The notes beneath the pieces were generated by a model. The model was not told the origin of the DNA, ran no database searches, and saw nothing but the letters and a program-made list of their open reading frames with translations. A stretch of DNA of 64,000 nt. Source: Hamadaea flava. GTDB taxonomy: Bacteria; Actinomycetota; Actinomycetes; Mycobacteriales; Micromonosporaceae. The position numbers and the translations under genes were made by a program. Each line of letters opens with the position of its first letter. The first letter of the stretch is position 1. The stretch lies in contig NZ_JAMZDZ010000001.1 of the NCBI RefSeq assembly GCF_024172085.1, forward strand, positions 2,418,001 to 2,482,000, given 5' to 3'. Positions 8,100 to 17,798 of this stretch are shown here, piece after piece.

Positions 8100-11000
8100 C
8101 GGGCCTCTCCTCGCAGCAGCTCCGGCCGGGCCTGGCGGATCAGGCGTACCGCCACCGGCAAGGCGATCAGCAGACACCCGAGGCACGCGATCGCGACGAC
8201 CGCCAGCGCTCCGGGCGCCGGTTGCCAGTGCGCGTCGCCGGTGACCCCGGTGGTCACCAGCGGTATGCCGGGCAACAGCAGGACGGCGACCGCCACCCCG
8301 GACAGGAATCCGAGCCCGGCCGGCCAGCCGAGCAAGGTGACGAACTCCCGGCGTACCGCCTTGCGCAGGACGGTTTCGGGCACCCCCGCGACGAGCAGCG
8401 CGGCGGAGCCGTAGCGGCGTTGTTCCGCGCCGACGCGTACGGCGAGCAGCACGATGCCCAGCGCGAGCAGGATCGCCACCAGCGCGCCGATGCCGTAGAG
8501 GCGCAGCGCCAACGCCGGTGCGCGGCGGCCAAGCCGATCCTCGTACGCCGACAGCGTCTGGCTCGACCGGACCTGGATGCCGTGCGCCGCCAGCCGATCG
8601 ACGAGATCCTTGGGTGCTCCGTCGCCGGCCCACACCTCGTAGACGATCGAGGTGCCGTTGTCGACCGAACCGGTCAGATCCTGCGCCTGCGCGAGCCCGT
8701 AGTCGACGTCGACCAGGATGCCGTGGCCGGACGCGCCCGGAACGATTCGATCGGTGCCCAGCGTGGTGAACGTCTGCGGCTGCGTCGCGAACGCCATGAA
8801 CGGCCAGCCGTCGTCGGCGACCTCCACCGCCGGAACCGGCCCGGCCAGCAGACCCGGCAGCGCCTTCGGGGCGTGCAGGCGGGCGATCCGGATGTCGCCG
8901 TTGCCGTCGGCCTCGATCCGGGCGGACAGCTCCGTGTCCCCGGTGAGGCCCACTTTCACTCCGGCCGGCAGGATCGGTTGCCACCCGCCCTCGCCGCCGA
9001 TGGGCACCTCGCCGGCGGCCGACGAGAGGCGTTTGATCGTCAGCGTCCCCACGACCGCCTCGGCCTGGGCCGGCGGCCGGATGAGCTTCAGCACGGCGAG
9101 TTCGCCTTCGGGCACCTCAGCGGCGTACTCGTGCAGGCCCTGCTGCAGCCTGCCGAGTTCGACGGTCTGCTGCCGCTGGCCGGTACGCACCTCGACGGCG
9201 ACCACCAGCGGCACCTGGTCGAGCCCGGTGGCGTCGAGGGAGACCGTCAACCGCCCGCTGACCGGGGACGGCGCCGGCGGGGTGGGACGCAGCTTCGCGG
9301 CGATCGCTTCGAGGTCCACGTCGGAATGCCCGAACCAGGTCGCCGTCTTCGCCAGGCGGTCGCTCTGCACGCCGATGACGTTCACGACGTTGCCGTCGAA
9401 GAACTCCGCGCGGCGTACCACCCCCATGGCCGACCCGTCCGGGACCGCCGCCGTGACGCCTTCGAGCAGTTGCTGCGGACCGGCGGCGGAGACCCGATAG
9501 ACCGACGGCGCGCCGACGACTCCGTTGGCGGCCTCGGCGCGCGCCTGGGCCGCCACGTCCCAGGCGACGGCGGAGAACCCCATCAGCGACGCCGCGACGG
9601 CGACCACCACGACGATGCGCTGCCGTCCGGGGCGGCGGGACAAGGATGCGCTGGTCAGGACGCCGACCGGATCGGCCCGGCGGCGCGTCTGGCGTACGCG
9701 GGCCGCCGCGATCAGGCTCAGCAACCGGCCCCCGGCGACCCCTACGACGATGGCGAGCAGCGGAGCGGCGAGCACGGCCAACCCCGACTCCTGATCCTGA
9801 ACCGTCGTCACCAGCGCCGCGACGGCCAGGGCGACTGCGGCCCCTTCCAGCGCGCCCGCCCGCCACGTAGTGCGCTGCGGAACCCGGCGCAGCAGGTTGA
9901 TCACCTTTGTCCGGAACACTCGCCGGGACGCCACCGCCGCTGCGGCGTACGCCGTCAGCAGGGCGGCGCCGACCGCCACGAACGCCGTCCAACTCCACGG
10001 CGTCGGAGTGCCCGGGGCGAGCCACAGTCCCGCCACCGTCGCCAGGACGAGGCGGCTGAGCAGGAGCCCGAGCGGCGCCGCGACGGTGATCAGGCTCAGC
10101 ACCTCGGCCAACCCGAACGCGGCGACCCGGCCCCGGGCGTACCCGTGCAGGCGGGCGAGGGCGATCTCCGGGCCGCGCTCCTCGGTCAGCGCGGCGACCA
10201 GCACCATGAGCACGACGAGGGCGAGCACGAGCAACGGCACCGCGCCCACCGGGACGGTCTGCGCGATGGCGTCCTGGTCCTTGCGGATCTCGACGATGAC
10301 CGAGGGGATCGCCGACCGCGCCGACATCTGCTGCCCGCTCAGCCCGCTGGTGACGTCCCGCAGGGCCACGTCGAGCCGACCGACGCCAGCATCGTCCACA
10401 GTGGTCAGATCGAGCCGGAGGACGACGGTACGCCGCACGACCGCGCCGGCGACCTTCTCGACGTCGTCCGGCGTGCCGGTGTAGATCCCGTCGACGGTCC
10501 AATACCGGGCGCCCAGATGCGGATCCGGCACCGGCGAGTACTGAAGCTGTGAGCCCCACGCGGAGTCCAGCGCGTCCTTCGGCGTGAAGAGCCCCACGAC
10601 CAGTGGCCGGTGGGTCGTCCCCGCGAGCGGAACGCCACCGCCACCGCCCTTCGACGTACGCCCGAGGTCGGCGGACGGGCCGAGCGCGATCGGCAGCCGA
10701 TCCCCGACCGCGATCTTGTAGTGCTCGGCGGTCCTGGTGCTGACCATGACCTCGCCCGCGGCAGCCGGGCAGCGCCCGGTCAGGGTGGCCAGCTCGCAGA
10801 TGCCCGGCTGGTAGACGAGGTGCCCGGTCACGACCTCGGCGATGCCCACGTTGGTGAGCTTCAGGTTCGTCTCGGCGTACGCCGTCCGCCCGGTGCGCAG
10901 CCCGGCGAGGTAAGGCGAGCTACCGAGGACCAGCTCGGCCCGCCCGATCCCCTCGGCCAGCGTCAGCGGCTGGCCCACCTGGGCACCGACGCCCGTCGTG

Positions 11001-11197
11001 GGCAGTTGGACGGTGATCGTGGGGTCGGTCGCCGAGCCCGGCCCCAGCAGATCCCGCACGACCGACTCCTGAGCCGCCCGCACGTACGCCGGGACCGCGG
11101 CCGCCGCTGTCGTCGCGACCGCTGCCATGAGCAGCACGAGCAGGGATCGGCCTGCTCGATGCCGCATCCCTCGCCAGAGAAGAGTCCACCTCGTCAC
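8096..11197 (-). CDS. Large FtsX-like ABC transporter permease
   Basis: 1033 aa from GTG 11197. A single N-terminal membrane segment is followed by a long extracytoplasmic stretch. A bundle of membrane segments lies at about 320-560 (LLVLALVVLMVLVAAL and others), then a second extracytoplasmic domain of over 300 residues, then three C-terminal segments. This is the duplicated FtsX layout of actinobacterial export permeases. No good ribosome site precedes the GTG; an ATG ten codons in (11167) has GCGAGGG just before it and is the alternative. It is the first gene of the operon with the two ATPases. Confidence 0.82.
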   Translation of the reverse strand: MTRWTLLWRGMRHRAGRSLLVLLMAAVATTAAAAVPAYVRAAQESVVRDLLGPGSATDPTITVQLPTTGVGAQVGQPLTLAEGIGRAELVLGSSPYLAGLRTGRTAYAETNLKLTNVGIAEVVTGHLVYQPGICELATLTGRCPAAAGEVMVSTRTAEHYKIAVGDRLPIALGPSADLGRTSKGGGGGVPLAGTTHRPLVVGLFTPKDALDSAWGSQLQYSPVPDPHLGARYWTVDGIYTGTPDDVEKVAGAVVRRTVVLRLDLTTVDDAGVGRLDVALRDVTSGLSGQQMSARSAIPSVIVEIRKDQDAIAQTVPVGAVPLLVLALVVLMVLVAALTEERGPEIALARLHGYARGRVAAFGLAEVLSLITVAAPLGLLLSRLVLATVAGLWLAPGTPTPWSWTAFVAVGAALLTAYAAAAVASRRVFRTKVINLLRRVPQRTTWRAGALEGAAVALAVAALVTTVQDQESGLAVLAAPLLAIVVGVAGGRLLSLIAAARVRQTRRRADPVGVLTSASLSRRPGRQRIVVVVAVAASLMGFSAVAWDVAAQARAEAANGVVGAPSVYRVSAAGPQQLLEGVTAAVPDGSAMGVVRRAEFFDGNVVNVIGVQSDRLAKTATWFGHSDVDLEAIAAKLRPTPPAPSPVSGRLTVSLDATGLDQVPLVVAVEVRTGQRQQTVELGRLQQGLHEYAAEVPEGELAVLKLIRPPAQAEAVVGTLTIKRLSSAAGEVPIGGEGGWQPILPAGVKVGLTGDTELSARIEADGNGDIRIARLHAPKALPGLLAGPVPAVEVADDGWPFMAFATQPQTFTTLGTDRIVPGASGHGILVDVDYGLAQAQDLTGSVDNGTSIVYEVWAGDGAPKDLVDRLAAHGIQVRSSQTLSAYEDRLGRRAPALALRLYGIGALVAILLALGIVLLAVRVGAEQRRYGSAALLVAGVPETVLRKAVRREFVTLLGWPAGLGFLSGVAVAVLLLPGIPLVTTGVTGDAHWQPAPGALAVVAIACLGCLLIALPVAVRLIRQARPELLRGEAR

Positions 11198-11262
11198 GGG
11201 AGGAGGAACGCGCGGGCCACCCGATCAGGTTGTCACTCCAAGCGAACTGGATCATGGTCCGC

Positions 11263-11376
11263 CTGACGGCGCTGCGCCGCTGATCCGCCTACAGGCGCTG
11301 CGCCGCTGATCCGCCTACAGGCGCTGCGCCGCTGATCCGCCTAGAGGCGCTGTGCCGCTGATCCGCCTAGAGGCGG
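11263..11376. repeat. 26-bp tandem repeat, four copies plus a partial
   Basis: Copies are at 11263-11288, 11289-11314, 11315-11340 and 11341-11366, with a partial at 11367-11376. The two middle copies are identical; the outer ones differ at one to three bases. Copies 2-4 begin CTACAGGCG or CTAGAGGCG. The partial copy is the 3' end of the aldehyde dehydrogenase gene, including its stop, so the array looks like outward duplication of that gene end. Confidence 0.92.
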
Positions 11377-12863
11377 AACGAGAGATCGGCTGGCAGGATC
11401 GCGACCTCCATCTGGGCTTTCTGGAGCCGACCGGAGTAGTCCCAGTTCATCGCCTGCCAGCGGGTGAACTGGTCGAGCACCCAGACGCCGGACTGCCGGC
11501 TGCCGTTGCCCGAGCGGCCGTTGCCGCCGAACGGCAGGTGCGCCTCAGCCCCCGAGGTGGAGTTGTTGACGCTGACCATGCCGGCCGAGATCTTCCGGCG
11601 AAAGGTGAACGCCTTGGTGGGATCGGTCGTGTAGATCGAGCTGGACAGGCCGTAGCCGGGCCCGTTGGCCAGCTCGATCGCCTCGTCGAGCGTCCGGTAC
11701 GCCGTCACGCCGACGATCGGCCCGAACGTCTCCTGCTGGAACAGCTCGTCCCCCGGGCGTACGCCGTCGACGATCACGGGGTGGTAGAACAGCCCGGTCG
11801 CGGGGTCGCCGACGAACCCGGCGCGCGGGTTCTGCGCCGTGATCCGGCCGATCTGGCCGCTGACCCGGTGGTGCGGGGCGATCCAGCCCAGGTGTTTCTC
11901 GTACGCCGCCGCGAACTTCTCGTCCAGCAGCGGGCCGTAGAGGACGTCCTGCGTCGGGTCGCCGATCCGGGCGTCCGCGACCGCCGCGGTGAACCGGGCC
12001 AGGAACTCGTCGTGCACCGCCTCGTGGGCGATCACCGTGCCCAGGGAGGTGCAGCGCTGCCCGGCGGTGCCGAAGCCGGAGAACAGCGCGCCCTCGACCG
12101 CCAGGTCCAGGTCGGCGTCCTCGGTGACCACCATCGGGTTCTTGCCGCCCAGTTCGAGACACGGCGTCTGGAGGTAGCGCCCGCACAGCTCGCCGATGGC
12201 CCGCCCGACCTCGGTCGAGCCGGTGAAGCCGACCTTGTCGATCAGCCCGTCCTCCAGCGCCGAGCCGAGCCCGGTGAAGGTCTCCGGCCCGTCCGCGTGC
12301 ACCACCGTCAGTACGCCGTCGGGCAGCCCACCGCGGACGAACAGCTCGGCCAGCGCGTCGGCGCAGGCGGCCGCGTACAGGGCGGGTTTCCACACCACGG
12401 TGTTGCCGCAGAGCAGCGCCGGCACGAGGTACCAGCTCGGCACGGCCACAGGGAAGTTGCCCGCAGTGATGATCATGGCTGCGCCGACCGGCGTACGGAA
12501 GGTGAACAGCTGCTTGTCCGGCATCTCCGAGGGAATCGTCTGCCCGTACAGCCGACGCCCCTCGCCCAGGAAGAACTGGCAGGTGTCGACGATCTCCTGC
12601 ACCTCGCCCCGCGCCTCGGCGACAGGCTTGCCGATCTCCCGGGTCACCAGTCGCGCCAGCGCCTCCGCGTTCGCCTCGACCAGCCGCGAGATGTTCGCGA
12701 TCACCTGGCCGCGTACGGGGGCGGGCACGTCGGCCCAGGCCGGCTGGGCGGTCTTCGCCCGGCGAGCCGCCGCCACGATCGCGGCCTCGTCGGCCGGGCG
12801 CACGGTGGCGACCACGTCGTCGAGCCGGGCCGGGTTGGTCGAGGTGTAAGCGTCGTTGATCAC
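11367..12863 (-). CDS. Aldehyde dehydrogenase (ALDH superfamily, ALDH7-like active site)
   Basis: 498 aa from GTG 12863. Catalytic Cys271 is in GTAGQRCTS and general base Glu237 in CLELGGKNP; the 34-residue spacing is that of active ALDHs. GFTGSTEVG is the cofactor-loop motif. FGTAGQRCT resembles the ALDH7 (aminoadipate semialdehyde) branch, although that family usually has GGNNA where this has GGKNP, so the substrate is left open. It is not in an operon. Its 3' end is duplicated in the 26-bp array. Confidence 0.88.
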   Translation of the reverse strand: MINDAYTSTNPARLDDVVATVRPADEAAIVAAARRAKTAQPAWADVPAPVRGQVIANISRLVEANAEALARLVTREIGKPVAEARGEVQEIVDTCQFFLGEGRRLYGQTIPSEMPDKQLFTFRTPVGAAMIITAGNFPVAVPSWYLVPALLCGNTVVWKPALYAAACADALAELFVRGGLPDGVLTVVHADGPETFTGLGSALEDGLIDKVGFTGSTEVGRAIGELCGRYLQTPCLELGGKNPMVVTEDADLDLAVEGALFSGFGTAGQRCTSLGTVIAHEAVHDEFLARFTAAVADARIGDPTQDVLYGPLLDEKFAAAYEKHLGWIAPHHRVSGQIGRITAQNPRAGFVGDPATGLFYHPVIVDGVRPGDELFQQETFGPIVGVTAYRTLDEAIELANGPGYGLSSSIYTTDPTKAFTFRRKISAGMVSVNNSTSGAEAHLPFGGNGRSGNGSRQSGVWVLDQFTRWQAMNWDYSGRLQKAQMEVAILPADLSFRL

Positions 12864-12988
12864 CTGCTCATCATGCCGCCCCGGGCTTCCGGCGCGCTAG
12901 GCAACCCCGCACAGGGCATCGCTCGTCATCGAAGTAGGCCGTCCTACCAACGGCCGGCACGCACCTTCGGAGTCGAAAGGGGAACAAC

Positions 12989-13822
12989 GTGCACAACCCA
13001 CGAAGACTGCTCATCCAAGGCGGCGCAGCCGTCCTGGCGGCGGCGATGACGTTGGTCGCAGCGGTGCCCGCGTACGCCGCGGCCCCGGCGAACGACACCA
13101 TCGCCGGCGCGGTCGCGATCGGGGCGCTGCCGTTCAGCACGACGCTCGACACGACGGAAGCGACCACGGAGAAGTCGGACGCCGAGGCCAACCCGGCCGA
13201 CTGCGGAGCGCCCTCCACCGACGCCAGCGTCTGGTACGACCTCACCCTCCCGGCCGACGACATCGCGCTCGTCGACGTCTCCGCCTCGAACTACGGAGCC
13301 GGCGTACTCGTCGTCAACGGCGACCCCGGCTTCTTCAAGTTCGTCACGTGCGGACCCGGCGCCGTCGCGTTCGACGTCACTGCCGGCACCACCTACCACC
13401 TCATGATCATCGACGACCAGCAGGACGGCACCGGCAACGGCGGCGACCTGCACCTGTCGGTGACCACCGCCCCGCCGCCGCCGGACCTCTCGGTGACGGT
13501 CGACCCCACCGGCTCGTTCGACAAGGCCACCGGCGCCGCGATCATCCACGGCACCGCCACCTGCACCGGCCAGGTCGACTTCGGCGGCATCCTCGCCGAC
13601 GTGATCCAGAAGGTCGGCCGGGGCGTCGTCTACGGGTTCGGCGAGACCGAACTCGCCTGTGACGGCACCACCGAATCGTGGTCGATCACCGCGATCCCCT
13701 CCCTCGGCACCAAGTTCGCCGGCGGCAAGACCGCGACGGTCTCCCTCGCGTACGCCTGTGGCCCCGTCTTCTGCAACGAGTCCTACCAGGAGTACACCGT
13801 CCAACTGAAGCACAACGGCTGA
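12989..13822 (+). CDS. Secreted protein of unknown function, two beta domains
   Basis: 277 aa from GTG 12989, with AAAGGGG 6-12 bases upstream. A signal peptide is clear: RR near the N-terminus, a hydrophobic run, and a likely cut at AYA-AAPAND. Residues 30-150 resemble pre-peptidase C-terminal-like domains (NDTIAGAVAI, FSTTLDTTEATTE, SVWYDLTLP). After a proline linker (APPPPDLSV) a second immunoglobulin-like domain carries four Cys, probably two disulfides. It probably acts outside the cell or at the wall. No catalytic motif is seen. Confidence 0.75.
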   Translation: MHNPRRLLIQGGAAVLAAAMTLVAAVPAYAAAPANDTIAGAVAIGALPFSTTLDTTEATTEKSDAEANPADCGAPSTDASVWYDLTLPADDIALVDVSASNYGAGVLVVNGDPGFFKFVTCGPGAVAFDVTAGTTYHLMIIDDQQDGTGNGGDLHLSVTTAPPPPDLSVTVDPTGSFDKATGAAIIHGTATCTGQVDFGGILADVIQKVGRGVVYGFGETELACDGTTESWSITAIPSLGTKFAGGKTATVSLAYACGPVFCNESYQEYTVQLKHNG

Positions 13823-13836
13823 CCGAGGTACCTCAC

Positions 13837-13899
13837 GTGCGGATCAGGGTTGTGCATGCTTCGGAGGGCTCCGGAAGCATGCACAACCCTGATCCGCAC
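13837..13899. repeat. Intergenic hairpin, family A copy 2
   Basis: Perfect 26-base arms (13837-13862 and 13874-13899) beginning GTGCGGATCAGGGTTGTG, with an 11-base loop that itself contains GGAG/CTCC. It lies between the convergent secreted-protein and argS genes. There is no T-tract. Confidence 0.95.
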
Positions 13900-13917
13900 C
13901 CGAACACTGCCCATGGG

Positions 13918-15588
13918 CTAGAGGGGAGTAGGGGTGCGGATGCCCAGCAACGACAGGCCGAGGGTGAGCACCCGGCCGGTGAGGTCGGCCAGCCCGAGCC
14001 GCCCGGCCCGGATCTCGGCGGTCGGCGCGCGCAGCACCGGGCATTCCTCGTAGAACGCCGAGTACGCCGTGGCCAGCCCGTGCAGGTAGCCCGCCAGCCG
14101 ATGCGGCTGCAACGCCGTGGCCGCCGCCGTGACGGCGGACGGGAATCCGAGCAGCTGCAACGCCAGCGCCCGCTCGGACGGCACGTCCAGTGAGAAGGCA
14201 GGCTCGACCGCGCCGCCCTTGGCGAGCAGTGATTGGATCCGGGCGTACGCGTATTGCAGGTAGGCACCGGAGTCCCCGGTGAGCGACAGCGCCCGGTCCC
14301 AGGCGAAGACGTAGTCTTTCACCCGGTCGGAGGACAGATCGGCGTACTTCACCGCGCCGATGCCGACCGAGTGCGCGACGTCGGGCGTCGGGGCCAGCGC
14401 CGCCGCTCGCGACACCGCCTCGTCCAGGAGTGCGGAGAGTTTCACGGAGTCCCCCGCCCGGGTCTTCAGCATCTTGCCGTCCGGGCCGAGGATCGAGCCG
14501 AACGCGATGTGCTCGACCTGCCCCGGCTGAACCCAGCCGGCCGCCACCCCCACCGCGAAGACCATCGCGAAATGCTGTTTCTGCGGCGTTCCGACGACAT
14601 ACACGGCCCGCTCGTACGCCCGGCAGCGCCGCCGCAAGGCGGCGAGATCGGTGGCGCTGTAGTTGTAGCCGCCGTCCTCCTTCCGCACGATCACCGGCAT
14701 CGGCGCGCCGTCCCGCCCGGTGAACCCGTCGGGGAACGCGCACAGCGCCCCATCGCTCTCCCGCAACAGCCCGAGCGCCGACAACTCGTCCACCACATCG
14801 GCCAGCTCGTCGTTGTACGTGCTCTCGCCCTGGAAGTCGGCCGCGCTCAGGGTCACGTCCAGCGTGGAGTACACCGACAGGAAGTACTTCTCGGACTCGT
14901 CGACCAGCAGCCGCCACAGCCGCCGGGTCGTCTCGTCGCCGGATTGCAGCGCCACGACCCGCAGCTGCGCCCGCCGTTTGAAGTCCGGATCGCCGTCGAA
15001 CTTCCGCCGCGCAGCCTGATAGAACCCGGTCAGGTCGCCGACCGACAACTCGTGCGCGGCCTCCTGCTCGCCGACGTCCACCAGGTGCTCGATGAGCATG
15101 CCGAACGGTGTGCCCCAGTCGCCGAGATGGTTCGCCCGGGTCACGTGGTGCCCCTGGAACTCCAGCAGCCGCACGATCGCGTCGCCGATGACCGTCGACC
15201 GCAGATGCCCGACGTGCATCTCCTTCGCCACGTTCGGCCCCGAGTAGTCGACCAGCACCGTCTGCGGCGCTGCCACCGTGGGAACGCCGTGCCGGCTGTC
15301 CGCGTACAACTTGAGGAGGAGTGAGTGGACCGCGGAGGTGTGGACGGTGATGTTGATGAATCCCGGCCCGACCACTTCGAGGTCCGCGAGCCCGGCGAGG
15401 TCGGCGCGCGCCACGACCTCCGCCGCCACCTCGCGCGGCGCCCGGCCCAGCCCGCGGGCCAGGGCCAACGCGCCGTCTGCCTGGTAGTCGGCGTGCTGGG
15501 ACCGGCGCACGGCCGGGTCCGCGGTACCGCCCGCGACCTGGTCGAAAGCCGGCCTCAGCCGCGCGGCGAGAAGCTCCTCGATAGACAT
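13918..15588 (-). CDS. argS: Arginyl-tRNA synthetase
   Basis: 556 aa, normal length. It charges tRNA-Arg with arginine in the cytoplasm. The class I signature is HVGH (near residue 125) within AKEMHVGHLRSTVIGD, and the KMSK-like loop is KMLKTR (near 371). NHLGDWGTPFGMLIEHL is typical of ArgRS, and the C-terminal DALR anticodon-binding domain is present (LLGFPSAVTAAAT onward). ATG 15588 is preceded by AAGGGG at a good distance. It stands alone. Confidence 0.97.
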   Translation of the reverse strand: MSIEELLAARLRPAFDQVAGGTADPAVRRSQHADYQADGALALARGLGRAPREVAAEVVARADLAGLADLEVVGPGFINITVHTSAVHSLLLKLYADSRHGVPTVAAPQTVLVDYSGPNVAKEMHVGHLRSTVIGDAIVRLLEFQGHHVTRANHLGDWGTPFGMLIEHLVDVGEQEAAHELSVGDLTGFYQAARRKFDGDPDFKRRAQLRVVALQSGDETTRRLWRLLVDESEKYFLSVYSTLDVTLSAADFQGESTYNDELADVVDELSALGLLRESDGALCAFPDGFTGRDGAPMPVIVRKEDGGYNYSATDLAALRRRCRAYERAVYVVGTPQKQHFAMVFAVGVAAGWVQPGQVEHIAFGSILGPDGKMLKTRAGDSVKLSALLDEAVSRAAALAPTPDVAHSVGIGAVKYADLSSDRVKDYVFAWDRALSLTGDSGAYLQYAYARIQSLLAKGGAVEPAFSLDVPSERALALQLLGFPSAVTAAATALQPHRLAGYLHGLATAYSAFYEECPVLRAPTAEIRAGRLGLADLTGRVLTLGLSLLGIRTPTPL

Positions 15589-16025
15589 GCAAACCCCTTG
15601 AAGATACGCACAACGGACCGCCCGTCATGGCGGCGAGAGAAGGGTGCGGAAACGGCGTTACTGGGAGAAGTCAGCAAGCCGTGAATCGTCGTCGCGCCGG
15701 GCGCAGGGCAGCACGAGAGTGGCTGCGGGCGGCCGAGTACGCGAACATGTCGCCACCCTACCTACTCAGCGGCCTACTTCTCCACCGTGAATGAACCACG
15801 AGAATCTGCTACACCGCAGATCGCAGTATGGCGATCAAGCGTGAGGAGATCTCATACTCAAGGCAAGCACCGAAACAGCGAACGCCCGGCGGTCACCGGG
15901 CGTCGCTGAGGACCTCACCATCGCGAGGAGGGAGGACCCATCCGATGCCATCTTCCCGCATCCGCAACTCGCTTGCAATGCCCTCCGTCGCGCCGGCTGA
16001 GGTCGCCCGACCGAGGAGGGAGTGG
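15589..16025. other. Gene-poor stretch between argS and the DUF6232-like gene
   Basis: This holds the argS control region and the upstream part of the next gene. A short hairpin CGCCCGG/CCGGGCG is at 15883-15902. Two purine-rich sites occur (15918-15930 and 16013-16022); the first could serve an ATG at 15945, giving a 27-codon in-frame extension of the DUF6232-like gene. Nothing else is supported. Confidence 0.5.
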
Positions 16026-16283
16026 ATGCCTACCTACTACCGCGGCCCGACCGCCCACGTGACCCACGAGGTCTTCCTCGTCCGAGACCCCGGCGCCGCC
16101 TTCGTCATCAGCGAGCTGCGGGACGTGCATGTGGAGGTCTACCGGCACCGCCGGCCGGTGTACGAGCTGCGCGCCGTCTACTACGGCAGGTCGATCTGCT
16201 TGTTCTCGACCACAGACGAACGGCTGTTCGGCCAGATCAAGAGAGCGCTTATCCGGGCGCTGGAACACCGGGACACAGTTTGA
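16026..16283 (+). CDS. Small DUF6232-like protein
   Basis: 85 aa from ATG 16026, preceded by GAGGAGGGAG at 5-7 bases. It opens TYYRGPTAHVTHEVFLV and ends FGQIKRALIRALEHR, matching my recollection of actinobacterial DUF6232. The central membrane segments of many members are absent here. ATG 15945 in the same frame also has a purine-rich site and remains possible. It lies just upstream of the XRE/DUF5753 gene in the same direction. Function unknown. Confidence 0.6.
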   Translation: MPTYYRGPTAHVTHEVFLVRDPGAAFVISELRDVHVEVYRHRRPVYELRAVYYGRSICLFSTTDERLFGQIKRALIRALEHRDTV

Positions 16284-16315
16284 CAACGCGTTGACGACGA
16301 CGTCTAGCGGGTGAC

Positions 16316-16340
16316 GCAGTCACCTATCTAAGGTGGCTGC
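16316..16340. promoter_or_regulatory. Inverted repeat before the XRE/DUF5753 gene
   Basis: GCAGTCACC and GGTGGCTGC flank a 7-base centre (TATCTAA), with one mismatch. Its position between the DUF6232-like stop and the regulator start suits either an operator for the regulator or a weak terminator. Confidence 0.4.
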
Positions 16341-16407
16341 GTTATCCCGGATGGCGATATGGCGGGCTGCCGTATCGCACTCGAGCGAAAGGGCCTGACC
16401 AGGGCCG

Positions 16408-17319
16408 ATGGCTGTTCAGGGATCACCGGCAGTAGCCCGGCACCGGCTTCGCCTCGCGCTTCGCAAGGCGCGCGAGGTTAGAGAGCTGACGCAGGGTGAG
16501 GTCGCGGCCTCTTTGGACTGGTCCCTCAGTAAGCTTCAACGAATCGAGGGCGGGGAGAATTCTGTCTCCCCCACCGACACACGCGCCCTCCTCCAGATCC
16601 TCGGCGTCACCGACGCGGCCGTCGTCGACCAGCTCGTGAACGAGGCACGCCAGGCGCGCAAGCGCAGCACCTGGGACGACCCCCGTTATCGCGACTTCCT
16701 GACCGGGCCGACGAAGGCGCTCTTCCAGTTCGAGAGCGAAGCGCGCGTCATGCGCGTATTCCACACGATCCTTGTTCCGGGGGTGTTGCAGACGCGAGAT
16801 CTCGCCGAGCACATCCTCGGCTTCTGGCGCGAGGAACTCGGCCCGAGCGAGCTGGAACTGCGCTTGGAAACGCGATTGACCCGCCGCCAGCACGTCTTCG
16901 AGCGCCCCGAGTCGCCGGACTATCGGCTATTGCTCGACGAGTCGGTCCTGCATCGCCTCGTGGGTGGACCCCGGATCTACGCGGATCAGCTGGAGCAATT
17001 GCTCGGCGACGCCCACGCGGACCGGATCCAACTGCGTATCGCACCGTTCGAGGTGACCGCCCAGTTCATCGTCGGCCTGCCGTTCACGGTGCTGTCGCTG
17101 GACGAATCCGACGGCGGATCATTGCTATATCGCGAAAGCTACTTGGTGGATGAGCTGATCCATGACACTGAGAAGGTCAGCCGTCACATCGAGATATTTG
17201 ATCAACTCTGGACCCGGAGTTACAGCGGGCAGGAGACCGAGCGCCTGATCGGCGATCAGGTTGACCACCTGCGAAAGAGACTCAGACGCGAAAAGCGCTC
17301 GGAGAGTCTCGATCGCTAG
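16408..17319 (+). CDS. XRE-family regulator with DUF5753 ligand domain
   Basis: 303 aa from ATG 16408. The N-terminal helix-turn-helix is at residues 14-65 (LRKAREVRELTQGEVAASL, SLSKLQRIEGGENSVS). DUF5753 follows at about 110-290 (ILVPGVLQTRDLAEHIL, RLTRRQHVF, DESVLHRLVGG). This is the actinobacterial BldB-system-style regulator class that normally sits beside DUF397 genes, and here two such genes follow. Some databases call the class antitoxin-like; I see no toxin. It probably binds its own upstream region. Confidence 0.92.
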   Translation: MAVQGSPAVARHRLRLALRKAREVRELTQGEVAASLDWSLSKLQRIEGGENSVSPTDTRALLQILGVTDAAVVDQLVNEARQARKRSTWDDPRYRDFLTGPTKALFQFESEARVMRVFHTILVPGVLQTRDLAEHILGFWREELGPSELELRLETRLTRRQHVFERPESPDYRLLLDESVLHRLVGGPRIYADQLEQLLGDAHADRIQLRIAPFEVTAQFIVGLPFTVLSLDESDGGSLLYRESYLVDELIHDTEKVSRHIEIFDQLWTRSYSGQETERLIGDQVDHLRKRLRREKRSESLDR

Positions 17320-17402
17320 GAAACACCACCGTCAGTGCGTGTTTCCACCCACGAGTACGCACTGCGGGCTGGCATCTCATGAGCTAAGACGAAAGGATTC
17401 CC

Positions 17403-17600
17403 GTGGAAACGGAAATGCCGGCATGGAAGCGCAGCACGCGCTGCGATTCGGGTACGTGCGTGGAGGTCGCGTCGCTAAAAGACGGTGTCGTGGTCCGTGA
17501 CTCCAAGGACCCCGAGGGCCCCGTTCTCCGCTTCACGCACGACGAGTGGCATGCCTTTATTCTCGGCGCACAGCAGCAGGAATTCAACTTCTTCAACTGA
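17403..17600 (+). CDS. DUF397 protein, first of a tandem pair
   Basis: 65 aa from GTG 17403, with AAAGGA seven bases upstream. DUF397 pattern: W-K-R-S, then CDSGTCVEVA, VVVRDSKDPEGPVLRF and a Trp in DEWHAF. Proteins of this size act with DUF5753 regulators, probably by direct binding (family knowledge). It is a clear paralog of the gene at 17799-17996, same length. The C-terminus QQQEFNFFN differs from the second copy. Confidence 0.92.
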   Translation: METEMPAWKRSTRCDSGTCVEVASLKDGVVVRDSKDPEGPVLRFTHDEWHAFILGAQQQEFNFFN

Positions 17601-17603
17601 ATA

Positions 17604-17633
17604 GCGGGTTTCACCGCCCCGGTGAGAACCCGC
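17604..17633 (+). terminator. Hairpin after the first DUF397 gene
   Basis: GCGGGTT/AACCCGC with an inner CACCG/CGGTG, three bases after the stop region. There is no T-run, so intrinsic termination would be weak. Confidence 0.5.
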
Positions 17634-17696
17634 AAGGCAAGTCGATCCGGGGCACCAGTGATCATGCACGTTCGTCGGCGATGACGTAGCTCGCCC

Positions 17697-17720
17697 GCAC
17701 GGTCGGCGACCCGACCGTGC
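17697..17720. other. Perfect 10-bp inverted repeat between the DUF397 genes
   Basis: GCACGGTCGG and CCGACCGTGC around a CGAC loop. It could be an RNA hairpin or an operator for the second DUF397 gene about 80 bases downstream. Confidence 0.5.
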
Positions 17721-17798
17721 CAATCCGTAGATGAATGCTTCCGGAGCGTGGCGTCTCCTTCGTACGCTGAGGTCCAGCCTTGGCCGGAGGTGACTCCC

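Noticed and set aside
13837-13899. Rho-independent terminator
   Set aside because: The stem is perfect but no T-run follows on either strand, and the sequence recurs as a family, so it is listed as a repeat although it may still stop transcription.
15828-16025. Extension of the DUF6232-like protein to ATG 15828
   Set aside because: No ribosome site precedes 15828, and the added residues are low-complexity Arg/Ser/Pro unlike the family. The site before 16026 is much better.
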